Shown one piece after another: positions 42,151 through 53,682 of a stretch of DNA of 64,000 nt. The translations under genes were made by a program, and so were the position numbers. How positions within the stretch are numbered: the stretch's first letter is position 1; each line of letters starts with the position of its first letter. Location: positions 558,001 through 622,000 of the forward strand of contig JACKQL020000013.1 of NCBI GenBank assembly GCA_018296165.2, in the 5' to 3' direction. The stretch comes from Termitomyces sp. T153 (Eukaryota > Basidiomycota > Agaricomycetes > Agaricales > Lyophyllaceae). The notes under the pieces are model-generated. The model was not told the DNA's origin. It did no database searches and saw only the letters and a list, made by a program, of their open reading frames with translations.

Positions 42151-43723
42151 ATGGACGTTGCGCTCCCGCCGCGCTACAGGAGATATTCTACTACCAGACA
42201 TGGGCCGGTACCATATTCTGGAGACGAACTTCCTCCATATACCCGGCGCAATACCTTGACCCAGCCAATCGCTCGACGCGAGCCTACAGAACACATTTAC
42301 TTCCTGACTGAAAGAAACCGGCCTTTCGTTACCCTTAAGTTATACAGCAGCGCTAAATCATGCACCTCTCTTCCAACTTTTTTTGAGAAGGAAAACATCA
42401 GTGGAACGTTGGAAATAAATGCCGAGAAGGGCGATTCCATTTCGTCCATTACTGCCACTGTATGTTTGTTTGTTTTTCTTGAATTTTCACTATCTCATTT
42501 ACCTTTTGCTGTTCAGGTTACTGGCCGTATGATTACCGGTGCACATTCTGGTGACGGTTTCAAATTCCTTAGCCAGTCTATCCCGATATGGTCCAAATCT
42601 CCCAATGTTCCTAGAGTGCCCTCCCCGAGTGATGGTGCCTCAAAAAGTAAATTGCTCGGACGTTGTGAATGGCCCTTGTCTATTCCGCTCTCCAGAACAG
42701 TGACTGTTCCAAATGAATCAGGATCTCCGCATACCTACTCCCTTCCTGAAACTTTTCTGGAGCGCCACACAGCTGCAAGTATCCAATATGACTTCACGAT
42801 ATATATTTCAAGAGGGATGCTTAGATCGGATAGCCAGTGAGTTCAACAATCAATTGATGTTTATGATATCTCTCAATTCTTGCTTTTTTCAGGATCAAGA
42901 CGGCATTTGGTTATGTTCCTAGCATCCGTCCCGAGCAAGCGTCCCTGCTAAGGCAGCTCTCCTACCAGCAGAACACTCCTCTTGCTGGACCTAGCATCGA
43001 TCCTGAAGGATGGAAGACCCTCAGAGCAGTTTCGGCCCGAGCTTTAATGTTCCGCAGTCGCCAAGTGGAAGTGCAATGTCTTGTAAGTTTTCATAAATTT
43101 TCCTTGATATTGTCTTAATAAAATGTTTGATCGTTAGCTGTCGCTTGCTAAACCTTTATCGTATACTCGAGGAACTACTCTACCTTGTTTCTTGACTCTT
43201 AAAGGTGCCAAGGAGGACACACTGGATCTATTCGCCAGTCATTCCGCTCCTGTCCTGAAACTTCAACGCTGCGTCAGGTTCTTCAGCAAAACATCTTCTC
43301 CAGTGGAGGGCCTTCATGGACCCTGGAACGAAACTGTTGAAAACATAGCATCTGCAGTCTGGTGGCCATCTGCTGGCACGGATGACCCACCAGGCGTTCG
43401 TCACTTAGAAGGCGAAATCAAACTTGGTAAAGACCTTCGACCAACAACTTCAATAGGTCGCTTTTCGGTAACTGTAAGCCATCCACTTTTCACTTCTTTG
43501 TCTTCCTGATAGGAAATTCTAGTATCACGTTGTGCTATGTCCATTTAACATGCCACATAGCTCTTCGGAAGATCGTTCTCTCCTTTCTGAGCCAGTTGAA
43601 ATCGCCACCATGCATGCCCGTGGGCCACGACCTCGAGCATACTCTCCTCCTGCGTACACTTCACCTTCACGACCTGACGAACACTACCACACTGGGTTGG
43701 TAAACGTTGGCCTCCTCCTATGA
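42151..43723 (+). CDS. Arrestin-like domain protein B
   Basis: Five exons: 42151-42459, 42517-42836, 42893-43082, 43138-43473 and 43523-43723, 1,356 nt, 451 residues. It follows paralogue A by 364 bp on the same strand, with matching intron positions except for one extra intron in A. The N-terminal extension is Tyr/Pro/Arg-rich and contains GDELPPYTRR, a PPxY-like word that in alpha-arrestins binds WW domains of Rsp5-type ubiquitin ligases. A second similar word (SPPAYTSP) is near the C-terminus. The body shows the arrestin-like strands (FVTLKLYSSAKSCTSLPTFF, ISGTLEINAEKGDSISSITA). The assignment rests on fold pattern and PPxY-like motifs, not on a recognised orthologue. Confidence 0.72.
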
Positions 43724-45047
43724 CCTTTGATTTCTGCATCTACGCGCTTTTCTTAGCTATCACGACACGCTTTGGTAGACATGCTAGTCATGATCGACAC
43801 CCATTGTAGCGCTATCGTCTTGACATATCTCGCCACAATCTCACATGCTATGTATATTGAACACTCTTACCTTACGCTCGATAATCCTAAACGTCCCGTT
43901 TTCACGCGTATCCATTTTGCAGTTGTCTTTACCATTAGCCAAATAACAAAACCTAGCCATATTTCATGCACAAATACAGACAGACTTGGTGAGTACATAT
44001 ACTACCATACTATCTTGATCTCGTAATCTCATCTTCCAATGACGTGTTTACCATAACAAGGATGTAAAAATAACTACAACCTTCTGTTGAAACTCATAGG
44101 AAATCACCTTCTCCAGTCCTCCTACATAGTAAGTAGATGCCGAGATTTCCAATACACATCAAAGGCATTTGGACAAGTCAGCCTACTCAACGGTCGGCAG
44201 CCAAGGTAGCCATTTAGGATCACATATTCTCCCACAAAGTTCAGATATGCTTGGCGAAAGGAAACAAAAAATTCAGACTTCGGCCCTCCGCCCAAATTCA
44301 CAGAGAAGGCAGGCTCAATGGATACACTACTAACTCATCAGGTAATCGTCGCTTGGCAGACAAACATGTAGCCCTGGGCCTAAGAGTGTATATTGAAAGT
44401 ACGTACTTGCCTCAAGCGTTCAATCTCAAGGATGTACAAATGACCAAGTTTAAGCGCAAGCCTGAGGCTAACTACAAGTTTCGTACATATTCCATGGAGT
44501 TACATCCTTACTATAACGACTCTAGGTCTCTGCTCCTCTATCAGAGTCGAGATGAGTAGCCAGCACTCGCGGCTTGGTGGGCCAGGGGTAAACCCAAATG
44601 ATAGAAGATTCTACCATCTGTTGTATGAAAAGGTACACTTTTTGAAGCCCAGAAGGTGCCTTCTGTATCTCACATTTACGTCGCGATAACGTCAAGGCTC
44701 GAATCAGTTGGGGATGTCGCCACAGATCGCGTGGACCAGGGGGTCTGTTGGGCATCTTAGAATAGGATAAAAACAGGTGTGAATAAAATTCGAGGTATCG
44801 AGTAATTCAGGTCTTTGTCCTTCCAACAGGAGAAAGAAATCCTTCATCAGCGTCTGATGAAGAAAACCAGTAGAGAACTTCTGCTATTCTCAGAGTTTCT
44901 ATCGTCAAAGAAATCATTATTGCCATGCAAGAGACCTGGGTTCTGTTCAGAAGATAGATTACAACAACTGTAGGATTTCTTGGTAGAAATCAGTAAATCT
45001 AGCATCGCGGATGTAGCCAAGCTTGGCTCTCACCAGCTTTTCTCTTA
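43724..45047. other. Intergenic, no supported gene
   Basis: About 1.3 kb between arrestin-like gene B and the 3' end of the methyltransferase gene. A 102-codon open stretch on the + strand (44251-44559) has no recognisable motif, no clear upstream promoter and does not extend by splicing, so I leave it uncalled. Nothing repetitive is seen. Confidence 0.5.
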
Positions 45048-46202
45048 CTACGTGTTCATATCATCCATGGTCATGAAAAGCAGGGTCTCAAACGTATCAT
45101 CACTCTTCATTGAGTCATTTCCCATAGCACCTTTTCCACCAAGAAGATCTGAATCATCTAGAGGAATAGTCCATGAGAACGATTCCGGTCGCCGGCACCC
45201 AACGAAGATAAAGACCGGGTCGTACACAGCGGATGCCCCAAAACGTTGCCATTGACTGTCTGCGGAAGACGTGTCCTTCACAAGGATAGGTTCAAAATTA
45301 AACCATAACCCAAATGCAGACCAGAAAGGTGTTTCTTTCGAAAGACTGCGGAGCTTGTAGGAAATAACAACATTCACAGTTGCATTTGTTGTCGATGGAG
45401 AAAACGGGGGTGACGTGACTTGGAGGAGAGTGCGCAACAAGGGAGCAAGAAGCTCTGGAAAGTATATCTGATTTTTACATAGACAAGAGAAAGAGCCGCA
45501 CATGAGGAACTTACAAGGTCGCTACAGACAACGTGAGTTAGTGGAACGGAACCTTCCGGGAAAGTTAACAGTTCTGACGCAATAGCTGCGCTATGGACCT
45601 CGTTCCCCCAAGCAAGAGGTCGAACATATACAGAAGAAACGGCCGACGTTGTCGATACTCTGATATTTGACTCAAGTAGGGGGCAGACCTTTTTTTTTCA
45701 ACATTTCGGAATTGGTCGTGAGATCGGGAGAGAATAGTCAACGCACATCCGGTAAATCAGTCGCGATCAGCATGTCCTGTTCATTCAAAATTTCTGCGAT
45801 GCATGAGCTGGTCATTCCGGCCCCCGAGCCAAGTTCAAGGATGACCAAGTTCCGACACGATATAGTCGAAGTTCCGATGAATGGTGGGTCAAATATCACA
45901 TTTGAAGGTGGGTCGATGTATCTACTGAGGAAATACGCAGCCTCCCTAGAACTTTGTAAGGAATAACTATCAAGCAAGCAATAAGTCAGATCGAACCAAA
46001 TTCGACCAGCGATACCATATTTCTCGATCGCTTCGCGTTGTGCGACGTCCCCAAACACAGAATGTTCTCTTCGAGCGCCGCTGACTGAGTTAAGCTCACG
46101 ATCTGGATATGCCGAAGGAGAGATATTCAGATTTTCTGGGAAGTTCACGTTGGTTGAAGACATATAGAACAAATATCCCGATTCCGTCGTATTAGGCGAC
46201 AA
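45048..46202 (-). CDS. Class I SAM-dependent methyltransferase (Methyltransf_16-like)
   Basis: Three exons on the minus strand: 46202-45747, 45688-45515 and 45467-45048, 1,050 nt, 349 residues. Motif I is NLVILELGSGAGMTSS (SAM-binding glycine loop), followed by the acidic end of strand 2 in MLIATDLPDV, then a strand ending THVVCSDLIYFPELL, the post-motif typical of protein lysine methyltransferases of the METTL21/EFM group. The layout of an N-terminal helical part before motif I (GIAGRIWFDLTYCLLDSY) also fits. The substrate cannot be told. A later Met at 46160 (MSSTNVNF) is an alternative start. Intron 1 ends in a run of purines, AAAAAAAAAG. Confidence 0.82.
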
Positions 46203-46330
46203 TCACATGATACCTCTCCGGCCCTAGGTAATGCCGTCTCCGAGCCCATGTAGTTGGCCGGATGCCCCAAGTTGATCTTTGTATTTATTCCTCAACACGT
46301 CCCCGTCCAACTATTGCCTGACCATCGCCA

Positions 46331-47602
46331 ATGGCAGTCCAGTCCAAGCCCGTACAGAAGCTGACACCCTTTGGCGCTGCCTTGGCTGGGGCTTTAGGAG
46401 GATGCTTTAGTACCGCGTAAGCAGTTTTGTTTTTCTACCGTCGCTCCGATACTTATGATAACGCAGTGTTGTATACCCTCTAGACGTGTATGCTTCACAA
46501 GATTCTATTTCAATCATTCTCTGATTGTGTTTACAGTGCCAAAACCCGGATACAGGCGTCACGAAAAGGAAAAGGAAAGGATAATCTCTCGATGCTGGCC
46601 GTCTTGCTACGAGTGTACAAATCGGAAGGGATAGCTGGGCTCTATAGAGGTTTTGGTGCAACCATGCTTAATACCTTTTCAATGCGTCCGTTTTTTTTCT
46701 TTTTTTTTAATTCAAGCAGTCAACTCAGCCTTGGCAAACAGAATACGCATATTTCTTCTTCTATTCCTTCGTCCGTAACCACTACATCACCCGCCTGACT
46801 CGCAAACTTCCTGCTGGGTCCAAGCTTCCGCCATTATCTACCGCCGCAGAGCTTCTGCTCGGTGCAATTGCTGGAGCTCTCGCTCAAATTTTCACAATCC
46901 CAGTGGCCGTGATCGCGACCCGGCAGCAGGTCGGTAGAGCAGACGGCAGTCCTCGAAACGACGATTCATTCTTTGCCGTCGCTCGTGAAATCATTGCCGA
47001 GGAGGGTGTCGCCGGGCTTTGGCTAGGCATCAAGCCAGGTTTAGTGCTCACCGTGAATCCTGCCATCACGTATGGTGTTTTTGAGAGGGTGAAAAGCTTG
47101 GTTCTTCTCGCCCAAGCAAAGGCAGTGTCAGGATCCAAATTGTCGCCATTGCTTTCGTTTGCTATTGGGGCGATTAGTAAAACACTGGCCACAGTGGTGC
47201 GTACAATTTAGCTCCTTACTCTGTGTACAATTAACCCGACATATCTTCAAGGTGACCTACCCATACATTATGGCCAAAGTACGCATCCAGGCACGCAGCG
47301 CGGACGTCGAGGACGGACAAGATGTTCAGCCTCTTGAGCCTCATCACAAACATACACAACATGTCGGCGCGATACGGATTCTTTCACGCGTATTGCAGAA
47401 GGAAGGCTTTGCGGGCTGGTACCAGGTCAGTAACTATGGATTATCCTAAGTCTTGACGCTGAGTCATCTTCAATTCCAGGGAATGCAAGCACAAATCACG
47501 AAAGCAGTTATTTCACAAGCCTTGCTCTTCATGTCGAAAGAACAATTCGAGCATTGGGCACTCGAAATTATGACCATGGCAGCGCGTATCTCAACACATT
47601 GA
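46331..47602 (+). CDS. Mitochondrial carrier family, peroxisomal PMP47/ANT1 type
   Basis: Six exons: 46331-46416, 46467-46487 (21 nt), 46537-46685, 46742-47196, 47252-47425 and 47480-47602, 1,008 nt, 335 residues. Three tandem carrier repeats are seen, with signature VVYPLDVAKTRIQA in the first, FTIPVAVIATRQQV in the second and VTYPYIMAKVRIQA in the third, each PX[DEA]XX[KR]X[RQ]-like. The second repeat departs from the usual acidic residue. GFGATMLNTFSM followed by QYAYFFFYSFVR and the overall length fit the peroxisomal adenine nucleotide/CoA carrier branch (PMP47, SLC25A17, yeast ANT1), which imports ATP into peroxisomes for fatty acid activation. The placement is by sequence style. A start beside PQ-free MAVQSKP is the only in-frame ATG nearby. 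It is convergent with the next gene. Confidence 0.82.
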
Positions 47603-47941
47603 TTAGAGGGGAAGTGTACTCAGTATCTACATATGATTTCCGTAATTCCATTCCTAGAATCATGATTCAACGTCTTGACTGGGAAGTGTTTTCGCAAGTT
47701 GTGGCGCGAATATCTCGATAGGGTTGTCTGTACCTTTTTACCTTGAAGAGTTGCGTCAACAAGTGAGAGAACGTCATGAGAACGTCAAGACTTGTATCTG
47801 TGGAAGGATCTCGTCGACATGAGGACATAAATACACATAAGTTATTTTACTCTATTATACTGCAAAAGTGGGTAAATGTTAGAATCAAGCCTCGGGTGTA
47901 CAGGAAAAGGTCAAGATGCGGACTGACAATCGCTTGATCGA

Positions 47942-49052
47942 CTAGACGGTCGCGCTTTGCTTAGCGTAACGCGCCTCAATCGTCTGCAAGAAAAGAGCCC
48001 CGCGTGTGCGATATTCTTCGGGGCAGGATCTCATATACATTTGCTTGAAGTTGGTGTACAAAGAATCAGTGAGCACTGGTCGCGGGTAGTACGGATCATT
48101 GGAAAAAAAGGCGTTGACGAGCTCTGACACGTTGCCATTGTTCTTATCAAATGCGCGCATCTGGGGCTGAAATTTAGCAGGAGCAACAACGGATGGACCT
48201 GATTGAAATCGATGACGTAGAGACGCACTTCCGCCGTATAAGGGGACCCTGCCATCACAAACTCGACGTCGCGAGCATCATAGCCGGCAATCCAATGCAT
48301 CCGAGCCAGCATCTCGCCCATCCCTTCAGCCACCTCTTCTTTCAAATCAAGTTCGTTCGGACACTCGTTGCACAGCAGATCATAGCGAGCAACGTCGAGG
48401 GGGAAATTGATCGGGTTAATGAAGAGCGATGGACGCGGCGATGACCGCACTTCCTTCTTTCCAAAGTAGAGGCGGCACATCAGAGGTGCTTCTACACCCT
48501 GGTCGAGTGCCTTTTGGGAGTAGAAACTAGAACAAATGATACTTCCGATTTGCCTCGGAAGAGGAGCGACACGGTCCATGACATAACACGGCATCAGCAG
48601 GGGCAAGTTGGCGAAAAATTGGGCATTGAAAGGGCGACAGGACTCGGATCGCCGCCTTCCACCACGGGAGAAAGGATAGAAGGAAAGTTCTTTTGTTTGA
48701 GGATTATAGAATGCAAGGGCACGAGGAAGAGCAAAAATTGAGTCAGAGTCACACTGAGTGTATACGGAATGAAGGGTGTCGAACTCCCTTCGAATCAGGG
48801 TGGCGTTGTCCCTTACATGTACGACTTTGAAAACAATAGCGCGACCGGGAGACGAGTATATGGTTGCAAAGCTTCCAGCGCCGATGCGGGTGGGGACGGT
48901 GGTCTCCAGAGACTAGGAGCCTTGCTCGACGTTGTTCATTCGAAAATGAATTCGCACGTGACCTTGAATTCAAGCGATTCGCGACGAGATCGCGGCGCGC
49001 GCCAACCACCGCCCAATGTCCAATCCACCAGCGACACCGCGAGCAAAGACAT
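47942..49052 (-). CDS. DUF3669 protein (kinase-like fold)
   Basis: Three exons on the minus strand: 49052-48963, 48912-48199 and 48160-47942, 1,023 nt, 340 residues. Exon 2 begins SLETTVPTRIGAGSFATIYS, a glycine-loop-like motif, followed by IVFKVVHV with a candidate lysine. A distal part reads YVIDFNQ, comparable to a degenerate DFG region. This combination of an N-lobe-like loop and IDFN is characteristic of the fungal DUF3669 family, thought to be relatives of aminoglycoside phosphotransferase/protein kinase folds with unknown substrates. Intron 2 is only 38 nt (GTCCAT...CCCCAG). The only usable ATG lies inside the ARP10 coding region, so the two genes overlap head-to-head by 37 bp. The 5' end is therefore less certain than the rest. 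Confidence 0.7.
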
Positions 49053-51031
49053 CATTTGCTCCAACAACCCCCGTAACTACTCGAGTGTCGGCTTCACAGG
49101 CCATACAATCGTCTCCGCACTACGCCACGACAAGGAGACATTCACTCTATGGCGTTGAAGATCGAGTTGTCATAGATCCAGGGTCTAGGATATGGAAAGT
49201 TGGCTTTAGTGGAGAAGGTCGTCCTCGAGATGTGTTTTTTGCCAATAAGAAGACAGGGGCACCCCTGTGGAATCTCCAAAGAGCCACAGATTTGGCAGAG
49301 CGTGATGAGGAAGAGAAATTGCTGGAAATCAGTTTACAGACATGCCTCAGATCAGTATTTCACGAGTAAGCCGAGTTTTGTTCCACGGAATGCAGGATTG
49401 AGTGACTCCTACCCAAGTTCCCTTCTCACAGACCCGAAAGCACGCAAAGTCATCTTGGTAGAACACCCTTTATTGCCACTCTATATCAAAGATATTATTG
49501 CGCGAATATTGTTTGAGAACAATGTAAGTCTTTGCGATTAACAAGTTCTCCGGCTGATCTTTTGCGAACTCGTAGGTGCCCTCTGTTTCTTTCGCGTCAA
49601 GTCATCTTCTGTCTCTATTTGCTGTAGGACGAATAACAGGACTTGTCTTGGATTGCGGTCACCTTGAATCCGTCGCATTACCTGTGCGTTGCAAGTAACG
49701 TATAAAATGATTCCACTGACAAGTTCTAGATATTTGCAGCGCGGCCGCTATTTCCTCAACTACGAACCACACCTCTAGCCGGTGCTCGTTTTACTTCTCA
49801 TATACGAGCTTTACTCCTTCTTTTCGGCACATATCTTCCACCGCCATCATCACTGAGTGCAGCTATAAATGTACCTGCCGCCAATCGAGCAACCCGTGTC
49901 CCTCAAGAAGTTCTTTCCGATTCCGTCATCGAAGAAATCAAGACACGGTGTTGCTTCGTCGGCGACGCACTTGGCTCAACGATAGACACCCGGGAAGCGA
50001 CACCTGCAAAAGACGAAAGCTCGGAAATTGAGGTCCCTTCAAGCGACACTACTCATTCTGAATCCGAGTTTTCTCACAACACAGGTCGCGAGTCATTATC
50101 GATGTCCGAGTTCTCTGTAGTATCATCCGTGGCTCGCGTTCCCTCCTCGGATGCTCCCCATGGGGAAGGTCATCTTCAGGCTCTTGCAACAATGTATACC
50201 CGCCATTCCACGGCAACTGACCTTCACATGCAAGTGGTGCCCCCTCCTTCACAACAGACGGGAACTGGCAGGGGCACCTTGATAATACCAGGTTGGATTA
50301 GGGAGCGTGCGGCCGAGGTTCTGTTCGAAGGCGGTGATGTGGACGAAGCCAGCCTTGCGGAAGTGGTTTTAGATTCATTGTTGAAAGTAAATACAGAATT
50401 CCCTTTGCAAAAATCATACCTCATTATTTTTCAGGTCCCCGTCGACCTCCGAAAAGCACTTGCTTCTTCTATCTTGGTCAGTGGCGGCACCACCATGTTG
50501 CCGGGTTTTATTCCTCGTCTCCATGCAGAAATCATTTGCTCTCTTTCTCCGCCATCTAACCCCTCCCGAGAGCCAAAAAGACTCAACAGGCCCCTCCCAC
50601 CGCAATATGACCGATACGCCTCTTTACGACCGCTGATACCCTACTTTGCGATTCTCAACAACCCTTCCCCCCCAACGCCTATGTCAGACAGAGCTAAAGC
50701 TCATGCAGGCAAGGCTCCGGCATTTTCTCCGGCGACATTAGCCTGGGTAGGAGGTTCCCTGGCGGGGTAAGCGTGATCACTTGATTTAAATTATTGCCGA
50801 TCCACTGATAGCCTTATGCTCAGGTCCTTGAAAACAGGCGGCGTAGAAGTGTCTCGTGAGAGATGGGACGAGGTAAATATGAAGCATGATCCTGATCAAA
50901 GCATGGATGTTTCGGCGGATTTCGAAGATCGAAGTGCAAGTAATATTCTGCCTGATTGGACACGATCTCCTTTGCCTGGTGGCGCGCCTGCTGCTAATGT
51001 TTCTCGGATAGTCGCCGAAATTGGGGCTTGA
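49016..51031 (+). CDS. ARP10: Actin-related protein ARP10 (dynactin pointed-end complex)
   Basis: Six exons: 49016-49365, 49418-49523, 49576-49683, 49730-50386, 50435-50766 and 50824-51031, 1,761 nt, 586 residues. Actin-fold landmarks: DRVVIDPGSRIWKVGFSGEGRPR (phosphate loop 1 equivalent), VILVEHPLLPLYIKDIIARIL, GLVLDCGHLESVALPI (loop 2) and SILVSGGTTMLPGFIPRL (adenosine region). FSGEGRPR and the divergent ATP-site residues point to ARP10/ARP11 of dynactin rather than actin or ARP1. An insertion rich in Ser/Glu/Thr (about residues 260-310) makes it longer than animal ARP10. With p62, p25 and p27 it caps the ARP1 filament pointed end in dynein cargo binding. The start ATG at 49016 is the only one upstream of the fold. 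Confidence 0.78.
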
Positions 51032-51214
51032 ATCTAACTACTTGACAGTCCTTATAACTGTTAAAGATACTTCATTTATGTAAAATAATGAGTAGTAAGT
51101 ATCCAGTATTCAATAATGATAATTGGAAAAAAAGCAACATAGGCACCATGCCTGTCCAAATTGGTGAACTAACGCAAAGAATGTTGTGAAATGATCAAGA
51201 GGAAATATAAAAAA

Positions 51215-53682
51215 TTAAAGAGTGTCGTCAGTGATGAGTAATGCAAGTTTGCATCCTTCAACGGATGCTGCGACGTTCTCCCAGTCATCAGCCGATGCAA
51301 CGGGGTAAGGAACGTGATCATCAGTGTTCGCAGACGACGGTCGAGAAGAATTATCAGGGTTGGAAGTTGCCAGGTCTTTGATGACAGGCTGAAGGAATGT
51401 AATCTTGAAGGAGTCTGAAAGGGCAATGCCCTCCTGACCAACAAATTTGTTGAACAGCCGCTGGCGTAGATCTTTGTAAGAGATCTCGTCGGGAACGCGA
51501 AGGAAGACAAGGGAGTCGTTGAATTTCGCTTTGATGTTGAATTGGTCGGGGATGGGTGCAAGGGATTTCGAAGAGAAGGTCGTGGGTTTTTCGGCTGATA
51601 CTGGGACTCGAAAGCAATTGGAAAGGGTTGATTGCTCGTCGTTTGTGAACTCTGAGGCACTTGGGGTGACTGGGCATTGTTCCACGGGTTCCATAAGTAC
51701 TTCCGGGAATTCAATATGTGGTATATCAGAGCAGGGCATAGGGAAGGAGTCTTTAATCGGTATCTCAGACACAGAGTCAATCGCGGTGAAGGAAGAACTT
51801 ACCAGCTGTCAGAAACATATCGAGAATGTCATCCGACTCGTCTGAGTCCGAAAATTCGTGGTCGAAGTCGAATTCAGAGAGGGATATAGGGCCAGACACG
51901 ATGCGAGACTTGTGTTTCAATTTGAGGTGTGACGGTGAGGATTCTCTCTCCCGGGCAAGGACCCCATCAGCCGTAGCATCGGTCATGAAGGTCGCCATGG
52001 TGCTTGTCGATTCACGATGGGAGCATTCCTGACTTGGAAGCGGAGCTAAGGTCAAATGATTGAGGCCCTCTAAAACATCAACGCACGACTGGCGTGTGGA
52101 CGAAGGTTCTTTGTCCCTAGGGAGGACACCCTCAGCCGTAGCATCAGTGATGAACGTGGCCATGCTACTTATCGATGCACGGTGCGAACGGTCCTCCGTC
52201 GGTTCCAGGGACGCTGGTAACAAGTGGTCGAGGCCTTCTAGTATGCACGAAGTAGAGTCGATAGTCTGCCACGAGTTACGGACAGAGTTCTCATCGATAG
52301 GGAAGAGTTCATCTTCAACTGAAGACGGCACGTCAGGCAGCGAGAGGAATATTCTTCCTCTTCTGTCCGGATCGCCACAAGAGCTCTTTCTTCGCTTCCC
52401 ATCGTTCGGAGATAGATAAGGAGGAGTATTAGTCTTGAGGCATGCTTCTTGATTCTCCAGGAGGACGGCAAGACCTGACGTCGGGCGTTCGTGGACGTGA
52501 TGTACGTTGCGCTGGGGATTATGATCGAAGGCAATGGTCGACACATTGTCCGCGACAGTAGGAATGGGAGCATTGACTTGGACAGGGCTGTCCAAGCTAC
52601 TATCGGAAAGCGTAGAAGGCGACGAATTCGATGAACTAGTTGAGTAGGCACGTCCGCGTCCTTGAGATGTCGAGGAATCTTCATTGGAGCTGGTACTGCC
52701 TTTACGATACCTCGATGGCTCCAGGGAGTTTCGTGAAGATCGAAAGGTCGAAGTCGATCGTGAGGTAGTGGTAGGCTCGGGGTGGTCTTCTCGAAGATTT
52801 TGGATATTCAGATTTGAAGACGAGAAATACATAGAGAAGATACTGCTCGTTACCGATGTACGGGAGGTCGAGTTCTTGGTACGTTGTTTCCGTTGTTTCT
52901 CGGACATCTCATGGTCACGGCGCCAATAGCTAAAGAAATCTCTGACCAAGTGATCATTCCTCATCTCATCAATCAGTGCAGGCACATCTTCTCTCCAAAG
53001 AGCTTCGACAAAAGCTCTGAACTCCGTGGCTCGTTGGTCAATCGTAGCTTGACTGGCTCGAAAAATGGTACCCTTCCTGGTGAGAGTGGGAATGTACTCA
53101 TGGACATCAGCAGCAACGGATTTGGGGTCAGGACCAGGTGGAAGTGATTCCCAAGAAGAAGCTGCATCTTGCTTATAGAAGCCGTTGCGTCTAACTCCTT
53201 TGCCCCGTTCGAGTCTTGTGCGTTTAGAACGTGCCATGCGGCGATACTCTGTTTCAATATTTCCTTGAAAAATGAGGCAATCTTCCCATTTTCTCCAAAT
53301 GTCATACTCGAAGGATGAAGAAGAGGCTGTGAATGCAGATGACGATCGGTCGCCCAAAACAAGCGGGCTAATCCGCATTCCAAAGTTGTAGCTGCTGCCT
53401 ATGACAAATGTTAGGTCATACTCTTCAAACGTATCATGTATTCAGCTCTCACCAAACTTTGTGGGAGAGAGCATGTCGATGGAAAATTTGAGTGGTGCAG
53501 CGCGATAGACAGCTCGCTTGTATCCCTGTAAATTAAACGGTAAGAGAGAAGAACCGTGAACTGAGAGTTGCACAACCTCTGTTGCAACCGGACCATCGTA
53601 ATTACCGTCGACCTACAGAGGTCAGCAGGAGTCAATACAGTACGGTATTACTTACAACTGGGCCGTGAAAAGCCAAAGTCAT
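51215..53682 (-). CDS. PB1-domain protein of unknown function
   Basis: Five exons on the minus strand: 53682-53656, 53612-53577, 53525-53453, 53398-51803 and 51750-51215, 2,268 nt, 755 residues. The N-terminal 200 residues are conserved-looking (RAVYRAAPLKFSIDML, FEYDIWRKWEDCLIFQG, YKQDAASSWESLPPGPDPK, EYIPTLTRKGTIFRASQAT). The centre is Ser/Thr-rich and disordered. The C-terminus is a PB1 domain: FNIKAKFNDSLVFLRVPDEISYKDLRQRLFN ending WENVAASVEGCKLALLITD, with the basic K of type II PB1 near its start. PB1 domains pair with one another in polarity (CDC24-BEM1) and NADPH oxidase (NOXR-CDC24) complexes. That this protein joins one of those is inference. Two near-repeats in the disordered part share MATFxTDATAxGVL. 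Confidence 0.72.

Noticed and set aside
44251..44559. 102-codon + strand frame after arrestin-like gene B
   Set aside because: No motif and no similarity to the two paralogues, so a third tandem arrestin is not supported.
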